The translations under genes and the position numbers were made by a program. Below are positions 1 to 7,111 of a stretch of 8,577 bases of DNA, piece by piece. How positions within the stretch are numbered: position 1 is the stretch's first letter; each line of letters begins with the position of its first letter. The notes under the pieces are model-generated. The model was given only the letters and a program-made list of their open reading frames with translations, did not search any database and was not told the origin of the DNA. The DNA is from Burkholderiales bacterium (GTDB lineage: Bacteria; Pseudomonadota; Gammaproteobacteria; Burkholderiales; Burkholderiaceae_B): positions 1 to 8,577 of the forward strand of contig SXZD01000077.1 of the NCBI GenBank assembly GCA_005788065.1, read 5' to 3'.

Positions 1-374
1 ACGTGGCTGCGCTGGAAAAGTGCCAGTGGGAAGAGATCAAGCCGCAAGTCGACCACGTCATTTTCACGGACGGCAAGCGCATCATCCTGTTGGCCCGAGG
101 CCGTCTGGTCAACCTGGGCTGCGGCACAGGTCATCCAAGCTATGTCATGAGCTCCAGCTTTGCCAACCAAGTGCTGGCGCAGATTGAACTGTGGTGCCAC
201 CACGAGAAGTATCCCGTGGGCGTGTACGTGCTGCCCAAGCATCTGGATGAAAAAGTGGCACTGCTGCAATTGTCCAAGCTGGGCGCTCAACTGACCCAAT
301 TGACGGCTGATCAGGCGGATTACATCGGCGTGAAAACCGAAGGTCCGTACAAGCCGGACACCTACCGCTACTGA
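1..374 (+). CDS. ahcY: Adenosylhomocysteinase, C-terminal part (5' end outside window)
   Basis: Cytosolic S-adenosylhomocysteine hydrolase: NAD-dependent, reversible cleavage of S-adenosylhomocysteine to adenosine and homocysteine, relieving product inhibition of methyltransferases. Only about the last 124 codons are present. The frame is open from base 1, and the GTG at base 3 is an internal Val codon, not a start. The C-terminal part of the NAD-binding domain is recognisable: VDHVIF.DGKRIILLA, then LGCGTGHPSYVMSSSFANQ, then PVGVYVLPKHLDEKVA. The protein ends in the family's characteristic tail KPDTYRY, whose Lys and last Tyr in known structures reach into the NAD site of the neighbouring subunit. 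The stop TGA (372-374) overlaps the tlyA ATG by one base, so the two genes are very likely cotranscribed and translationally coupled. The upstream region, where a SAH riboswitch is often found in this group, is outside the window. Confidence 0.97.
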   Translation, partial: VAALEKCQWEEIKPQVDHVIFTDGKRIILLARGRLVNLGCGTGHPSYVMSSSFANQVLAQIELWCHHEKYPVGVYVLPKHLDEKVALLQLSKLGAQLTQLTADQADYIGVKTEGPYKPDTYRY

Positions 375-1183
375 TGCCGGCGGCGCAACGCGTCGACGCT
401 GCCCTGGTGGCCCGCGGACTGTCTGTCTCCCGGACAGCAGCCCGCAAAGCCATCGAAGCAGGTCGGGTGAGTCTGCGCCGTGTGGGGCATCCCGACTTTC
501 TGCGGGTCGGCAAGGCTTCCATCGACGTGTTCGATGCAGACGAGCTGACCGTGCAGGCTGCTGAAGAAGATGCGTGGGTTTCTCGAGGCGCATTGAAACT
601 GATCGGTGCGCTCGATCAATGCGGCATTGATGTTGCAGGCCTGCACGCACTGGATGTCGGACAGTCCACCGGTGGCTTCACAGACGTGCTTCTGGCACGC
701 GGGGCCAAGCGGGTCGTGGGCGTCGATGTCGGTCACGGACAGTTGCACCCGCGACTGGGCGCCCATCCAGACGTCAGGTGCATTGAAGGTTTCAATGCCC
801 GAGACATCTCCCGGCAAGCCCTTGAAGATGCAGTGTCAGCCCACGGTGACAGGAATACATGGATTCCGTCTGGCGGCTTCGATCTGATCGTGATGGATGT
901 GTCTTTCATCTCCCTGCTCAAAATCAGCAGCGGCCTGAAAACGCTGATGTCACCGGCGGGACATGGGCTTTGGCTGGTTAAACCTCAATTCGAAGTTGGC
1001 CCGGCACACATCGGCAAAGGCGGTATCGTCAAGGCCGAAGCATTGGGCCCGGAATTTGAAAACGGCATATGTCAGGCCTTGAGACAGCAAGGTCTGAGCA
1101 TCAAACAGTTCATGCCCTCGCCCATCGCGGGCGGAGACGGCAATCGTGAATATTTTGTCTGGGTCAGCCCGGAAAGTGCATGA
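374..1183 (+). CDS. tlyA: TlyA family RNA methyltransferase (S4 + FtsJ-like domains)
   Basis: Predicted SAM-dependent RNA methyltransferase of the TlyA/hemolysin A family, 269 aa, a usual length. In characterised members it 2'-O-methylates rRNA cytidines; 'hemolysin' is a historic name. Residues ~4-60 form an S4-type RNA-binding domain (RVDAALVARGLSVSRTAARK, then IEAGRVSL). Residues ~68-265 form the Rossmann methyltransferase. SAM motif I is DVGQSTGGF (94-102), with Gln where Ala is commoner. The family's K-D-K-E set is present: K75 in SRGALKL, D175 in VMDVSFI, K203 in VKPQFE and E259 in GNREYF. The start ATG overlaps the ahcY stop and has no clear Shine-Dalgarno site, which fits translational coupling. 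Many related bacteria place a small extra gene between ahcY and tlyA (from memory); it is absent here. The true rRNA target is not known from sequence. Confidence 0.93.
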   Translation: MPAAQRVDAALVARGLSVSRTAARKAIEAGRVSLRRVGHPDFLRVGKASIDVFDADELTVQAAEEDAWVSRGALKLIGALDQCGIDVAGLHALDVGQSTGGFTDVLLARGAKRVVGVDVGHGQLHPRLGAHPDVRCIEGFNARDISRQALEDAVSAHGDRNTWIPSGGFDLIVMDVSFISLLKISSGLKTLMSPAGHGLWLVKPQFEVGPAHIGKGGIVKAEALGPEFENGICQALRQQGLSIKQFMPSPIAGGDGNREYFVWVSPESA

Positions 1184-1187
1184 CAAC

Positions 1188-2036
1188 ATGGAAATCAGTT
1201 TCGAATTTTTTCCGCCCAAAACACCGGAAGGCGAAGCCAAACTGCAAACAGTGCGCGATACGCTCCAGAGCGTGGAGCCGCATTTTTTCTCGGTTACCTA
1301 TGGCGCGGGCGGTTCGACCCAGGACGGCACACTGAGCACCGTCAAATCGATTCTGGCAGCCGGCACTGATGCAGCACCGCATCTCTCGTGCATCGGCGCG
1401 AGCAAGGAAAGCATCCGCGCCCTGCTTTCAGACTTCCGTTCGGCTGGCATCAAGCGGATTGTGGCCCTGCGCGGAGACCTGCCATCGGGCATGGGGTTTG
1501 CCGGGGAGTTTCGCTATGCCAGCGATCTGGTCGCTTTCATCCGGGCAGCAACCGGGCGTGAATTTACGCTGGAAGTGGCAGCCTACCCAGAGATGCATCC
1601 GCAGGCGCGCAGTCCGCAACAGGATCTGGATGCCTTCATCACCAAGGTGCATGCCGGTGCGGACTCTGCCATCACGCAATACTTCTACAACGCAGATGCG
1701 TTCTTACATTTCCGCGATGCAGTCGCTGCCCGCGGTGTGAACATTCCGATATTGCCCGGCATCATGCCGATCACCAATTACACCCAACTGGCCCGTTTTT
1801 CAGATGCCTGTGGTGCGGAGATACCGCGTTGGGTCCGCACGAAACTGCAGGGCTATGCAGACGACATCGAATCCATCCGCGCTTTCGGGCATGAAGTGGT
1901 TCGCGCCTTGTGTCAGCGTTTGATGGACGAAGGCGTGCCCGGCTTTCATTTTTACACCATGAACAATGCAGGCCCCACACTCAGACTCGTCAAAGATCTG
2001 GGCCTTGAAGCGGGCGGTGCGGCAAGAGCCAACTGA
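1188..2036 (+). CDS. metF: Methylenetetrahydrofolate reductase
   Basis: Cytosolic FAD enzyme reducing 5,10-methylene-THF to 5-methyl-THF, the methyl donor for methionine synthase. The 282-aa TIM-barrel protein has the length of short bacterial MetF enzymes and lacks the eukaryotic regulatory domain. Visible motifs: SFEFFPPKT at the N-terminus, with E6 matching the catalytic Glu (E28 in E. coli); SVTYGAGGSTQ (35-45); ALRGDLP (93-99), whose D97 matches E. coli D120 near the flavin; TQYFYN (163-168); LPGIMPI (189-195); and GFHFYTMN (252-259). An upstream in-frame alternative start within tlyA (1146) is rejected because the family begins almost at the SFEFFPP strand. ATG 1188 has GGAAAG at 1171-1176, 11 bases upstream. 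It lies 4 bases after the tlyA stop, so it is in the same operon. The 3' end faces fau across 9 bases, leaving no room for a separate terminator. Confidence 0.97.
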   Translation: MEISFEFFPPKTPEGEAKLQTVRDTLQSVEPHFFSVTYGAGGSTQDGTLSTVKSILAAGTDAAPHLSCIGASKESIRALLSDFRSAGIKRIVALRGDLPSGMGFAGEFRYASDLVAFIRAATGREFTLEVAAYPEMHPQARSPQQDLDAFITKVHAGADSAITQYFYNADAFLHFRDAVAARGVNIPILPGIMPITNYTQLARFSDACGAEIPRWVRTKLQGYADDIESIRAFGHEVVRALCQRLMDEGVPGFHFYTMNNAGPTLRLVKDLGLEAGGAARAN

Positions 2037-2045
2037 GGCAACTTC

Positions 2046-2612
2046 TCACATTGGGGATGAACCGGGCAGCAGCACACCCTGCTCGGTCACCACGCAATGC
2101 AAAGGGCGGTCGTGCGGTTCAGGGTCAAACCCGTCGGTCTGCGCAAACGCATAGGCCACACCGATCACCCGCACACTGTCGGGCAACTCAGGCAATGTCC
2201 GGTCAAACCAGCCACCGCCGTAACCAATGCGATAAGCCAGACAGTTAAACCCCACACACGGCACGACAATGGCATCGGGCATGACCGGTACGGCCCGCTC
2301 GGGTACCTCGATACCATAGCGACCCGCCACCAGTCTCTGCCCGGGTTGCCATGACATGAATTGTAATCGCCCATTTTCATCACACTGGGGCAATGCCAAC
2401 GCCCTTTTTTCTGCATAATTGGGGTAATGACAGGTCAGGTCGGGTTCAGCCCGTATAGGCATGTACACTGAAACCCGCAGGGCGGCCATTTCAGTGAGCA
2501 CCCGATCCAGATGAACCGCAATGGCATCAGCCCACTGGCTGGCCATCGCCGGGTCCAGCGCCTGTCTTTGTTGCAGCAGGCGGTTACGCTCACTGCGTTT
2601 GTCCGTTTGCAC
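2046..2612 (-). CDS. fau: 5-formyltetrahydrofolate cyclo-ligase (5-FCL)
   Basis: ATP-dependent conversion of 5-formyl-THF (folinic acid) to 5,10-methenyl-THF, a cytosolic folate salvage/repair enzyme also called MTHFS or YgfA. The GTG at 2612-2610 gives 188 aa, the family's normal length, beginning VQTDKRSERNRLLQQRQAL, which matches the usual basic first helix. The reading frame stays open to 2861, but the extra ~83 residues have no family resemblance. The diagnostic loop is RIGYGGGWFDR (128-138; family form R.GYGGGFYDR). GRYGIEVPE (98-106) and HDRPLHCVVTEQG (167-179) also match the family. A TACAAT hexamer at 2650-2645 on this strand could be its -10, giving a leader of roughly 26 bases and supporting the GTG start. 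The gene converges on metF, another folate enzyme. Start-site confidence is moderate; identity is firm. Confidence 0.92.
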   Translation of the reverse strand: MQTDKRSERNRLLQQRQALDPAMASQWADAIAVHLDRVLTEMAALRVSVYMPIRAEPDLTCHYPNYAEKRALALPQCDENGRLQFMSWQPGQRLVAGRYGIEVPERAVPVMPDAIVVPCVGFNCLAYRIGYGGGWFDRTLPELPDSVRVIGVAYAFAQTDGFDPEPHDRPLHCVVTEQGVLLPGSSPM

Positions 2613-2626
2613 CGTTGGAATACCTG

Positions 2627-4756
2627 ATGTCGAGAATGCCCTTGATTGTACCCCTGCCCCACCCCACCCCGAATACTCCGTTTGTATCTGCAGCGGCTTG
2701 CGTGTGCGCGCTGCCTCATGCGGGCGCTGCAGCACCCAAGCGGAATGCAAGTCCTGTCCGCAAGGGGCTGATGACACTTGCGGTACTGGGCGCATTCTCC
2801 GGCCTGACACCCGCATGTGCCCAAGCCGGCGACGAAGCCATCCTGTCTGCCCGCGACGCATTTCGCAATAGCGACATCGGCGCTTTTGAAAAAGCGGCCG
2901 CCCGCATCAGTCCCGACAGCCCCATGTCGCCCTATATCGAGTTTTGGCGTTACCGCCTCAAGCAACCGGACAGCCGCACCCCGGAAGGCATCGAAAAAGA
3001 AAGCGAACTGGAGTATCTGCTCAATCTGCATGCCAACACATGGCCTGCGGAACTGACGCGGCGTGACTTTCTGCTGTCGCTGGCCAAACGGGGCGACTGG
3101 GCAAAATTCAACAAACAGTTTGCCCTATTGGTGGACAAAACCGACATGGGCTCGCAGTGTCTGGACACGCTGGGCCAATCGGTCGCAGGCAAGGATGTGA
3201 CCACGGCGGTACAGAATGTCATGTCACATCCCAAGGAACTGCCGGAAGGCTGCATCGTCATGGGCGAGCAGTTGCATGAGGCAGGCAAGATCGGCCACCG
3301 GGACATCATGCGCCGCATCCAGGTACTGGTGGAAAACGGCAACAACAGCAATGCGACACGGGTCTACGGTTATCTGCATAACCGCACACCCAAAGATGTC
3401 GGAACTGACCCCAAACTGCTGGAAACCGCCATTGAAAAACCGGCGAAGTACCTGAAGGACCTGCCATCGCGGGCCAGCAGCCACCGACTGGAGCTGGCAG
3501 CGCTGGCCCTCTCGCGGTTAAGCCGCACCGAACCCGAAGACGCTGCCGACTGGATGCAGAAAAACGCATCGCGCCTCGAACCGGAAACCGCATCATGGGT
3601 GTGGTCGCAACTGGGTCTGTTTTCTGCCCGCAAGTGGCATCCGGACGCCATCACCTGGTTCCAGAATGGCAAGCACGAGCAGCGCAGCAAGGACGCGGGC
3701 GAATGGTATGTACGCCTGCAACTGCTGCGCAAAGACTGGCCAGAAGTGCTCAAAGGCATTTCATGGCTGCCTGCAGACGCGCAGAACGAAACCACCTGGC
3801 GTTACTGGCAGGCCCGCGCCCGAGCCCAGACCGGAGATGCCGCTGGCGCTCGCCAGATTTTCACGCAACTGGCCAATCCCTTCAGCTTCTATGGACAACT
3901 GTCGATCGAAGATCTGGGGCAGACCATCATGATGCCGCCACCGCCCAAACAGGCACTGGCGCCGCATGAGATTCAGCAGATCGCAGCCACTCCGGCCTTT
4001 CAGCGTGCGCTCATCTGGTACCGCCTGAACCAGCGGACCGAAGGTTTCCGCGAGTTCAATTTCTCTTTGACGGGAATGAACGACCGGCAATTGCTTGCAG
4101 CGGCTCAGTGGGCCGCGCAGAACGATCTGCCTGACCGTGCAATCGCAGCGGCAGACCGCACCCAGCAACTGCATGACATCCGCCTGCGCTATCTGACGCC
4201 GTTCAAGGACAACCTCATCGAAACGGCAGGCAGCGCCGGTGTCGAAGCGGCCTGGGTGTATGGGCTGATACGGCAGGAATCCCGTTTCATCACCTCGGCC
4301 AAATCGACCGTGGGCGCATCGGGACTGATGCAACTGATGCCGGAAACCGCGAAGATGGTGGCCCGCAAGATCGGCATCACCGGCTTTGACAACAAACAGG
4401 TCAATGACATCAGCACCAACCTGAAACTGGGAACGTCTTACCTGCGCATGCTGCATGAGCAACTGGACGGGTCTATCGTGCTGGCGTCGGCGGGTTACAA
4501 TGCGGGTCCTGGTCGACCCCGAAACTGGCGCACCAAGCTCAACTTCCCAAGCATCGAAGGCGAGATTTTTGCGGAGGCCATTCCGTTTACCGAAACACGG
4601 GACTACGTGAAAAAAGTATCGAGCAACACCGTGGCATACGCCCACCTGCTCGACGGCAAACCGCAATCGCTCAAGCAGCGCCTGGGAAGTATCAGCTCAC
4701 AGTCGCTCAAGGCAACGACAGACGGTGAAGTTGCGCAGGGTGACAATAATCAGTAA
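2627..4756 (+). CDS. Soluble lytic murein transglycosylase (Slt70-type)
   Basis: Predicted periplasmic lytic transglycosylase that cleaves the MurNAc-GlcNAc bond of peptidoglycan with formation of 1,6-anhydro-MurNAc. The 709 residues comprise an N-terminal signal region, a long alpha-superhelical U-like domain (~75-450), a linker domain (~450-535) and a C-terminal goose-lysozyme-like SLT domain (~540-680). Catalytic E551 lies in GLIRQESRF, followed by GASGLMQLMPETA and YNAGP (Y624), all signatures of family-1 transglycosylases. The signal peptide is VRKG + LMTLAVLGAFSGLTPACAQA, probably cut after AQA (residue 67). The Cys there is preceded by TPA, a poor lipobox. The start is uncertain: ATG 2627 has GGAA 6 bases upstream but puts ~46 Pro/Ala-rich residues before the signal core. 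ATG 2636 and GTG 2702 are alternatives. ATG 2771 would remove the basic n-region. The tail after the SLT domain is low in complexity. Confidence 0.93.
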   Translation: MSRMPLIVPLPHPTPNTPFVSAAACVCALPHAGAAAPKRNASPVRKGLMTLAVLGAFSGLTPACAQAGDEAILSARDAFRNSDIGAFEKAAARISPDSPMSPYIEFWRYRLKQPDSRTPEGIEKESELEYLLNLHANTWPAELTRRDFLLSLAKRGDWAKFNKQFALLVDKTDMGSQCLDTLGQSVAGKDVTTAVQNVMSHPKELPEGCIVMGEQLHEAGKIGHRDIMRRIQVLVENGNNSNATRVYGYLHNRTPKDVGTDPKLLETAIEKPAKYLKDLPSRASSHRLELAALALSRLSRTEPEDAADWMQKNASRLEPETASWVWSQLGLFSARKWHPDAITWFQNGKHEQRSKDAGEWYVRLQLLRKDWPEVLKGISWLPADAQNETTWRYWQARARAQTGDAAGARQIFTQLANPFSFYGQLSIEDLGQTIMMPPPPKQALAPHEIQQIAATPAFQRALIWYRLNQRTEGFREFNFSLTGMNDRQLLAAAQWAAQNDLPDRAIAAADRTQQLHDIRLRYLTPFKDNLIETAGSAGVEAAWVYGLIRQESRFITSAKSTVGASGLMQLMPETAKMVARKIGITGFDNKQVNDISTNLKLGTSYLRMLHEQLDGSIVLASAGYNAGPGRPRNWRTKLNFPSIEGEIFAEAIPFTETRDYVKKVSSNTVAYAHLLDGKPQSLKQRLGSISSQSLKATTDGEVAQGDNNQ
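2645..2650 (-). promoter_or_regulatory. Possible -10 element for the 5-FCL gene
   Basis: Read on the minus strand the hexamer is TACAAT, one base from the sigma-70 -10 consensus. It sits 33-38 bases upstream of the GTG start, so transcription would begin about 26 bases before it. The -35 position (about 2668-2673) reads TTCGGG, a poor match, so the promoter is uncertain. If the transglycosylase really starts at 2627, this element lies inside its coding sequence. Confidence 0.3.
2758..2783 (+). repeat. Inverted repeat within the transglycosylase signal-peptide codons
   Basis: Perfect 7-bp arms CCGCAAG (2758-2764) and CTTGCGG (2777-2783) enclose a 12-base loop that contains AAGGGG-flanking sequence and the internal ATG 2771. 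It could form a hairpin at the start of the signal-peptide core. It may be chance or may affect translation; no function is shown. Confidence 0.4.
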
Positions 4757-4822
4757 AACAGGCGGCGGGACAACCCGTCGGGCAGTGAGTAGCTCAATAG
4801 AAACAACTGAGCAAGAACATCT

Positions 4823-4828
4823 GAGGAA
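4823..4828 (+). promoter_or_regulatory. Shine-Dalgarno site of the NDUFA9-family gene
   Basis: GAGGAA lies 5 bases before ATG 4834 and is the clearest ribosome binding site in the window. It fixes the start of the NDUFA9-family protein. The 77-base gap after the transglycosylase stop also holds two weak stems: CGGG-ACAA-CCCG (4766-4777), and GCTCA/TGAGC (4792-4796 with 4808-4812). Neither has a T tract, so I see no terminator, and the two genes may be cotranscribed. Confidence 0.75.
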
Positions 4829-4833
4829 TTTCA

Positions 4834-5793
4834 ATGTACAAATCCGTACTGCTGATTGGCGGCTCCGGCTTTCTGGGTACAGCCGTGGCACTCAAACTGG
4901 CTGCGCAGGGCCGTCGTGTGGTCGTACCGACCCGACGTATCAAAAACGCGGACACCCTGCTGATGGTGCCGCAGGTCGAAGTCGTGCAGGCAGACGTCAA
5001 TGATGACAGCACGCTGGTCGGACTGATGCAGGGCGTGGATGCCGTCATCAATCTGGTCGGCATTTTGCAGGGCGGCAATGGCAACCCGTACGGAGACCGC
5101 TTCGCCAGGGCCCACGTTGAACTGCCCCAACGCATCGTGCGTGCCATGAAAATGAAAAACGTCAAACGCCTGCTGCACGTCAGCGCACTGGGCGTGACCG
5201 GTTCACAGAGCAGCCCCAGCATGTACCTGCGCTCCAAGACGGATGGCGAGCGCGTCGTTCGCGGCAGTTTCCTGAACTGGACCATTTACCGCCCGTCTGT
5301 GGTGTTCGGACCCGGAGACAGCTTTTTGAACCTGTTCGCCAAACTGGCAGCGCTTGCACCCATCCTGCCCTTGGCGGGTGCCAATGTGCGCTTCCAGCCC
5401 GTTTATGTCGAAGATGTGGCAAGGGGCATTGCCAACACGCTGGACAACCCCGAAGCCGAAGAAAAAACCTATGAACTGGCAGGCCCCCGCGTCTACACAC
5501 TCCGGCAACTGGTTGATATCGCAGCACGCTGCAGCGGTAACCCGCGCCCCATCATCGCCATGCCGGGACCGCTGGCCTGGCTGCAGGCTGTCGCCATGGA
5601 AATGGCGCCGGGCGAGCCGCTGATGAGCCGTGACAACCTCAATTCCATGAAAATCGACAATGTGGCGACCTGCGCTGCGTCCACTGACCTTGGCATCAAG
5701 CCCACAGCCCTTGAGCCGATTGCCATGCAGTATCTGAGCCCCGCTTCGGGGCTGACCAGCATGGACATCCACCGTGGGCGGGCGCACCGCTAA
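4834..5793 (+). CDS. NDUFA9-family NAD(P)-binding protein (atypical SDR)
   Basis: A 319-aa Rossmann-fold protein of the atypical short-chain dehydrogenase group that annotators call 'complex I NDUFA9 subunit family protein'. The dinucleotide-binding loop is GGSGFLG (9-15), followed by a basic patch RRVVVPTRR (27-35) that could favour NADP(H). INLVGIL (72-78), HVSALG (115-120) with S117, a YLRSK sequence (131-135) matching YxxxK, and YRPSVVFGPGDSF (152-164) follow in the order expected of the family. FQPVYVEDVARGIA (187-200) is the usual substrate-side segment. There is no signal peptide or membrane helix, so it is probably cytosolic or peripherally membrane-bound. The link with respiratory complex I comes from the mitochondrial homologue; in bacteria the role is unproven. 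Adjacency to a lytic transglycosylase recurs in betaproteobacteria (from memory). Family is firm, function is open. Confidence 0.88.
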   Translation: MYKSVLLIGGSGFLGTAVALKLAAQGRRVVVPTRRIKNADTLLMVPQVEVVQADVNDDSTLVGLMQGVDAVINLVGILQGGNGNPYGDRFARAHVELPQRIVRAMKMKNVKRLLHVSALGVTGSQSSPSMYLRSKTDGERVVRGSFLNWTIYRPSVVFGPGDSFLNLFAKLAALAPILPLAGANVRFQPVYVEDVARGIANTLDNPEAEEKTYELAGPRVYTLRQLVDIAARCSGNPRPIIAMPGPLAWLQAVAMEMAPGEPLMSRDNLNSMKIDNVATCAASTDLGIKPTALEPIAMQYLSPASGLTSMDIHRGRAHR

Positions 5794-5844
5794 AGCAAGA
5801 GCCCGGCACACCGATTTAAAGATTTCTTGATACAGGCAACGCAG

Positions 5845-7050
5845 ATGAACAGCCCCACAGCACCCCAATCCCACCTGATGCAGACCTATGCCCGCCAACC
5901 GGTGGCTTTCAGCCATGGTGAAGGCGCATGGCTGTGGGACACCGACGGCAAAAAATATCTGGACGCACTGGCCGGTATCGCGGTCAGCGGGCTGGGTCAT
6001 AACCACCCGCGACTGGTCAAGGCCATTGCAGAACAGGCGGCACGTGTCATCCACACATCCAACCTGTTCCGCATCCCGGAACAAGAGGCGCTGGCCGACA
6101 GACTGTGCGAACTGTCGGGCATGCAAGAAGTGTTTTTCTGCAATTCTGGCGCAGAGGCCAACGAAGCAGCCATCAAACTGGCGCGCTACATCGGCATCAA
6201 AAATGGCAACCCCGCACCCGAGATCATCGTCATGGAACGTGCATGGCACGGCCGCACCATTGCCACATTGGCAGCAACCGACAGCCCCAAGGCCAAGCAA
6301 GGCTTCGGTGAACTGCCCGGTGGATTTGTACGGGTGCCCTACCGCGACTTTGCTGCGATTGAGGCAGCCGCTGCCAGCCATCCCCATGTCAATGCCGTTC
6401 TGCTTGAGGTGCTGCAGGGCGAAGGTGGCGTCAACATGGCAGAGAACGAGTATCTGCAACGTCTGCGTGCCCTGTGCGATGCCAAGGGCTGGCTGCTGAT
6501 GATTGATGAGGTGCAAAGCGGCATTGGTCGTACGGGCACCTGGTTTGGGTACCAGCATTCGGGCGTAAAACCGGACGTGGTCACATTGGCCAAGGGTCTT
6601 GGATCCGGGGTTCCGATAGGCGCATGTCTGGCGGCCGGTCCAGCAGCCGGTGTTTTCACACCGGGTACACATGGCACCACCTTCGGCGGCGGCCCACTGG
6701 TATGCGCGGCAGCCATCGCCACCCTGCAGGCCATGGACGAAGAGGGACTGCTCCGCAATGCAGCCGAGATGGGCGCCTACATCCGTGCCGGCATGACACG
6801 TGAACTAGCCGGTGTGGCCGGTGTCCGCGAAATCCGCGGACAGGGTTTAATGATCGGTATCGAACTGCTACGCCCCTGCGGCGTGCTGGTGGCTCGGGCT
6901 CTGGAGAAGGGATTGATCATGAACGTGACGCGCGACAGCGTGGTGCGACTGTTGCCGCCTCTGGTGCTGAAACGCCCGGATGCTGACTTCCTGATTGCCA
7001 CGCTGGCTGCGCTGATCAAAGAGTTTCTGTCCGAGCCCGTATCAGCGTAG
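5845..7050 (+). CDS. argD: Acetylornithine aminotransferase (class III PLP enzyme)
   Basis: PLP-dependent transfer of an amino group from glutamate to N-acetylglutamate semialdehyde, giving N-acetylornithine; some family members also work in lysine synthesis. ATG 5845 gives 401 aa, normal for ArgD. An in-frame TTG at 5827 adds only six residues. The N-terminus MQTYARQPVAFSHGEG..LWD is typical of the family. Motifs: GHNHP (51-55), NSGAEANEAAIKLAR (100-114) for phosphate binding, AWHGRT (133-138) whose aromatic residue stacks on the cofactor, EVLQGEGG (188-195), IDEVQSGIGRTG (220-231) with D221 contacting the pyridine nitrogen, K250 in TLAKGLGSGVPIGA as the Schiff-base lysine, and THGTTFGGGP (275-284) with T279. 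The upstream AGG at 5833-5835 is a weak ribosome site. Only 51 bases separate it from the previous gene and argF follows, so an arg unit is likely. Close relatives such as GabT or AstC cannot be wholly excluded, but the argF neighbour favours ArgD. Confidence 0.93.
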   Translation: MNSPTAPQSHLMQTYARQPVAFSHGEGAWLWDTDGKKYLDALAGIAVSGLGHNHPRLVKAIAEQAARVIHTSNLFRIPEQEALADRLCELSGMQEVFFCNSGAEANEAAIKLARYIGIKNGNPAPEIIVMERAWHGRTIATLAATDSPKAKQGFGELPGGFVRVPYRDFAAIEAAAASHPHVNAVLLEVLQGEGGVNMAENEYLQRLRALCDAKGWLLMIDEVQSGIGRTGTWFGYQHSGVKPDVVTLAKGLGSGVPIGACLAAGPAAGVFTPGTHGTTFGGGPLVCAAAIATLQAMDEEGLLRNAAEMGAYIRAGMTRELAGVAGVREIRGQGLMIGIELLRPCGVLVARALEKGLIMNVTRDSVVRLLPPLVLKRPDADFLIATLAALIKEFLSEPVSA

Positions 7051-7053
7051 AAT
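7048..7053 (+). promoter_or_regulatory. Possible -10 element upstream of argF
   Basis: TAGAAT overlaps the argD stop codon TAG and is close to the sigma-70 -10 consensus. No convincing -35 lies 16-18 bases upstream (TTCTGT at 7025-7030). If active, it would start an argF transcript near 7060 whose leader is almost entirely the 7072-7102 hairpin. Confidence 0.22.
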
Positions 7054-7071
7054 TACCTTTTAAGAACAAAC

Positions 7072-7102
7072 GGCTGTGTTACCCCTATGCGGTGATACAG
7101 CC
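7072..7102 (+). promoter_or_regulatory. 12-bp stem-loop in the argD-argF intergenic leader
   Basis: GGCTGTGTTACC (7072-7083) pairs with GGTGATACAGCC (7091-7102) around the 7-base loop CCTATGC. Ten pairs are Watson-Crick and two are G-U (7078/7096 and 7080/7094). Those two are legal only in plus-strand RNA and would be C-A mismatches in the opposite transcript, so the structure points to the argDF message. It ends 9 bases before the argF ATG, and no T run follows, so it is not a standard terminator. The 3' arm includes GGTGA, a partial Shine-Dalgarno match that the stem would hide. It may modulate argF translation or protect or process the mRNA; the role is unproven. Confidence 0.6.
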
Positions 7103-7111
7103 CGACAAACC

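Noticed and set aside
3..374. GTG at base 3 as a true gene start.
   Set aside because: The downstream protein is the C-terminal portion of adenosylhomocysteinase, so the codon is internal and the gene is cut by the window edge.
2613..2830. 6S RNA upstream of the 5-FCL gene, as in several proteobacteria.
   Set aside because: No long paired rod with a central bubble could be traced by eye; only a 7-bp inverted repeat was found. A covariance-model search would settle it.
3761..4666. 301-codon minus-strand open frame opposite the transglycosylase catalytic domain.
   Set aside because: The plus strand carries intact SLT motifs here, and the minus frame shows no recognisable domain.
5203..6672. 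Long (489-codon) minus-strand open frame opposite the NDUFA9-like gene and argD.
   Set aside because: It is antisense to two clearly recognisable genes, has no family motif, and spans their intergenic gap. It is best explained by GC-rich codon use in the real genes.
7072..7102. Rho-independent terminator between argD and argF.
   Set aside because: No T run follows on the plus strand. On the minus strand a T-rich stretch follows, but the two G-U pairs become mismatches and no gene is transcribed that way here.
7076..7111. GTG 7076 as the argF start.
   Set aside because: It lies within the hairpin, has no ribosome site and adds 12 residues unlike other ornithine carbamoyltransferases. ATG 7112 gives the normal N-terminus and length.
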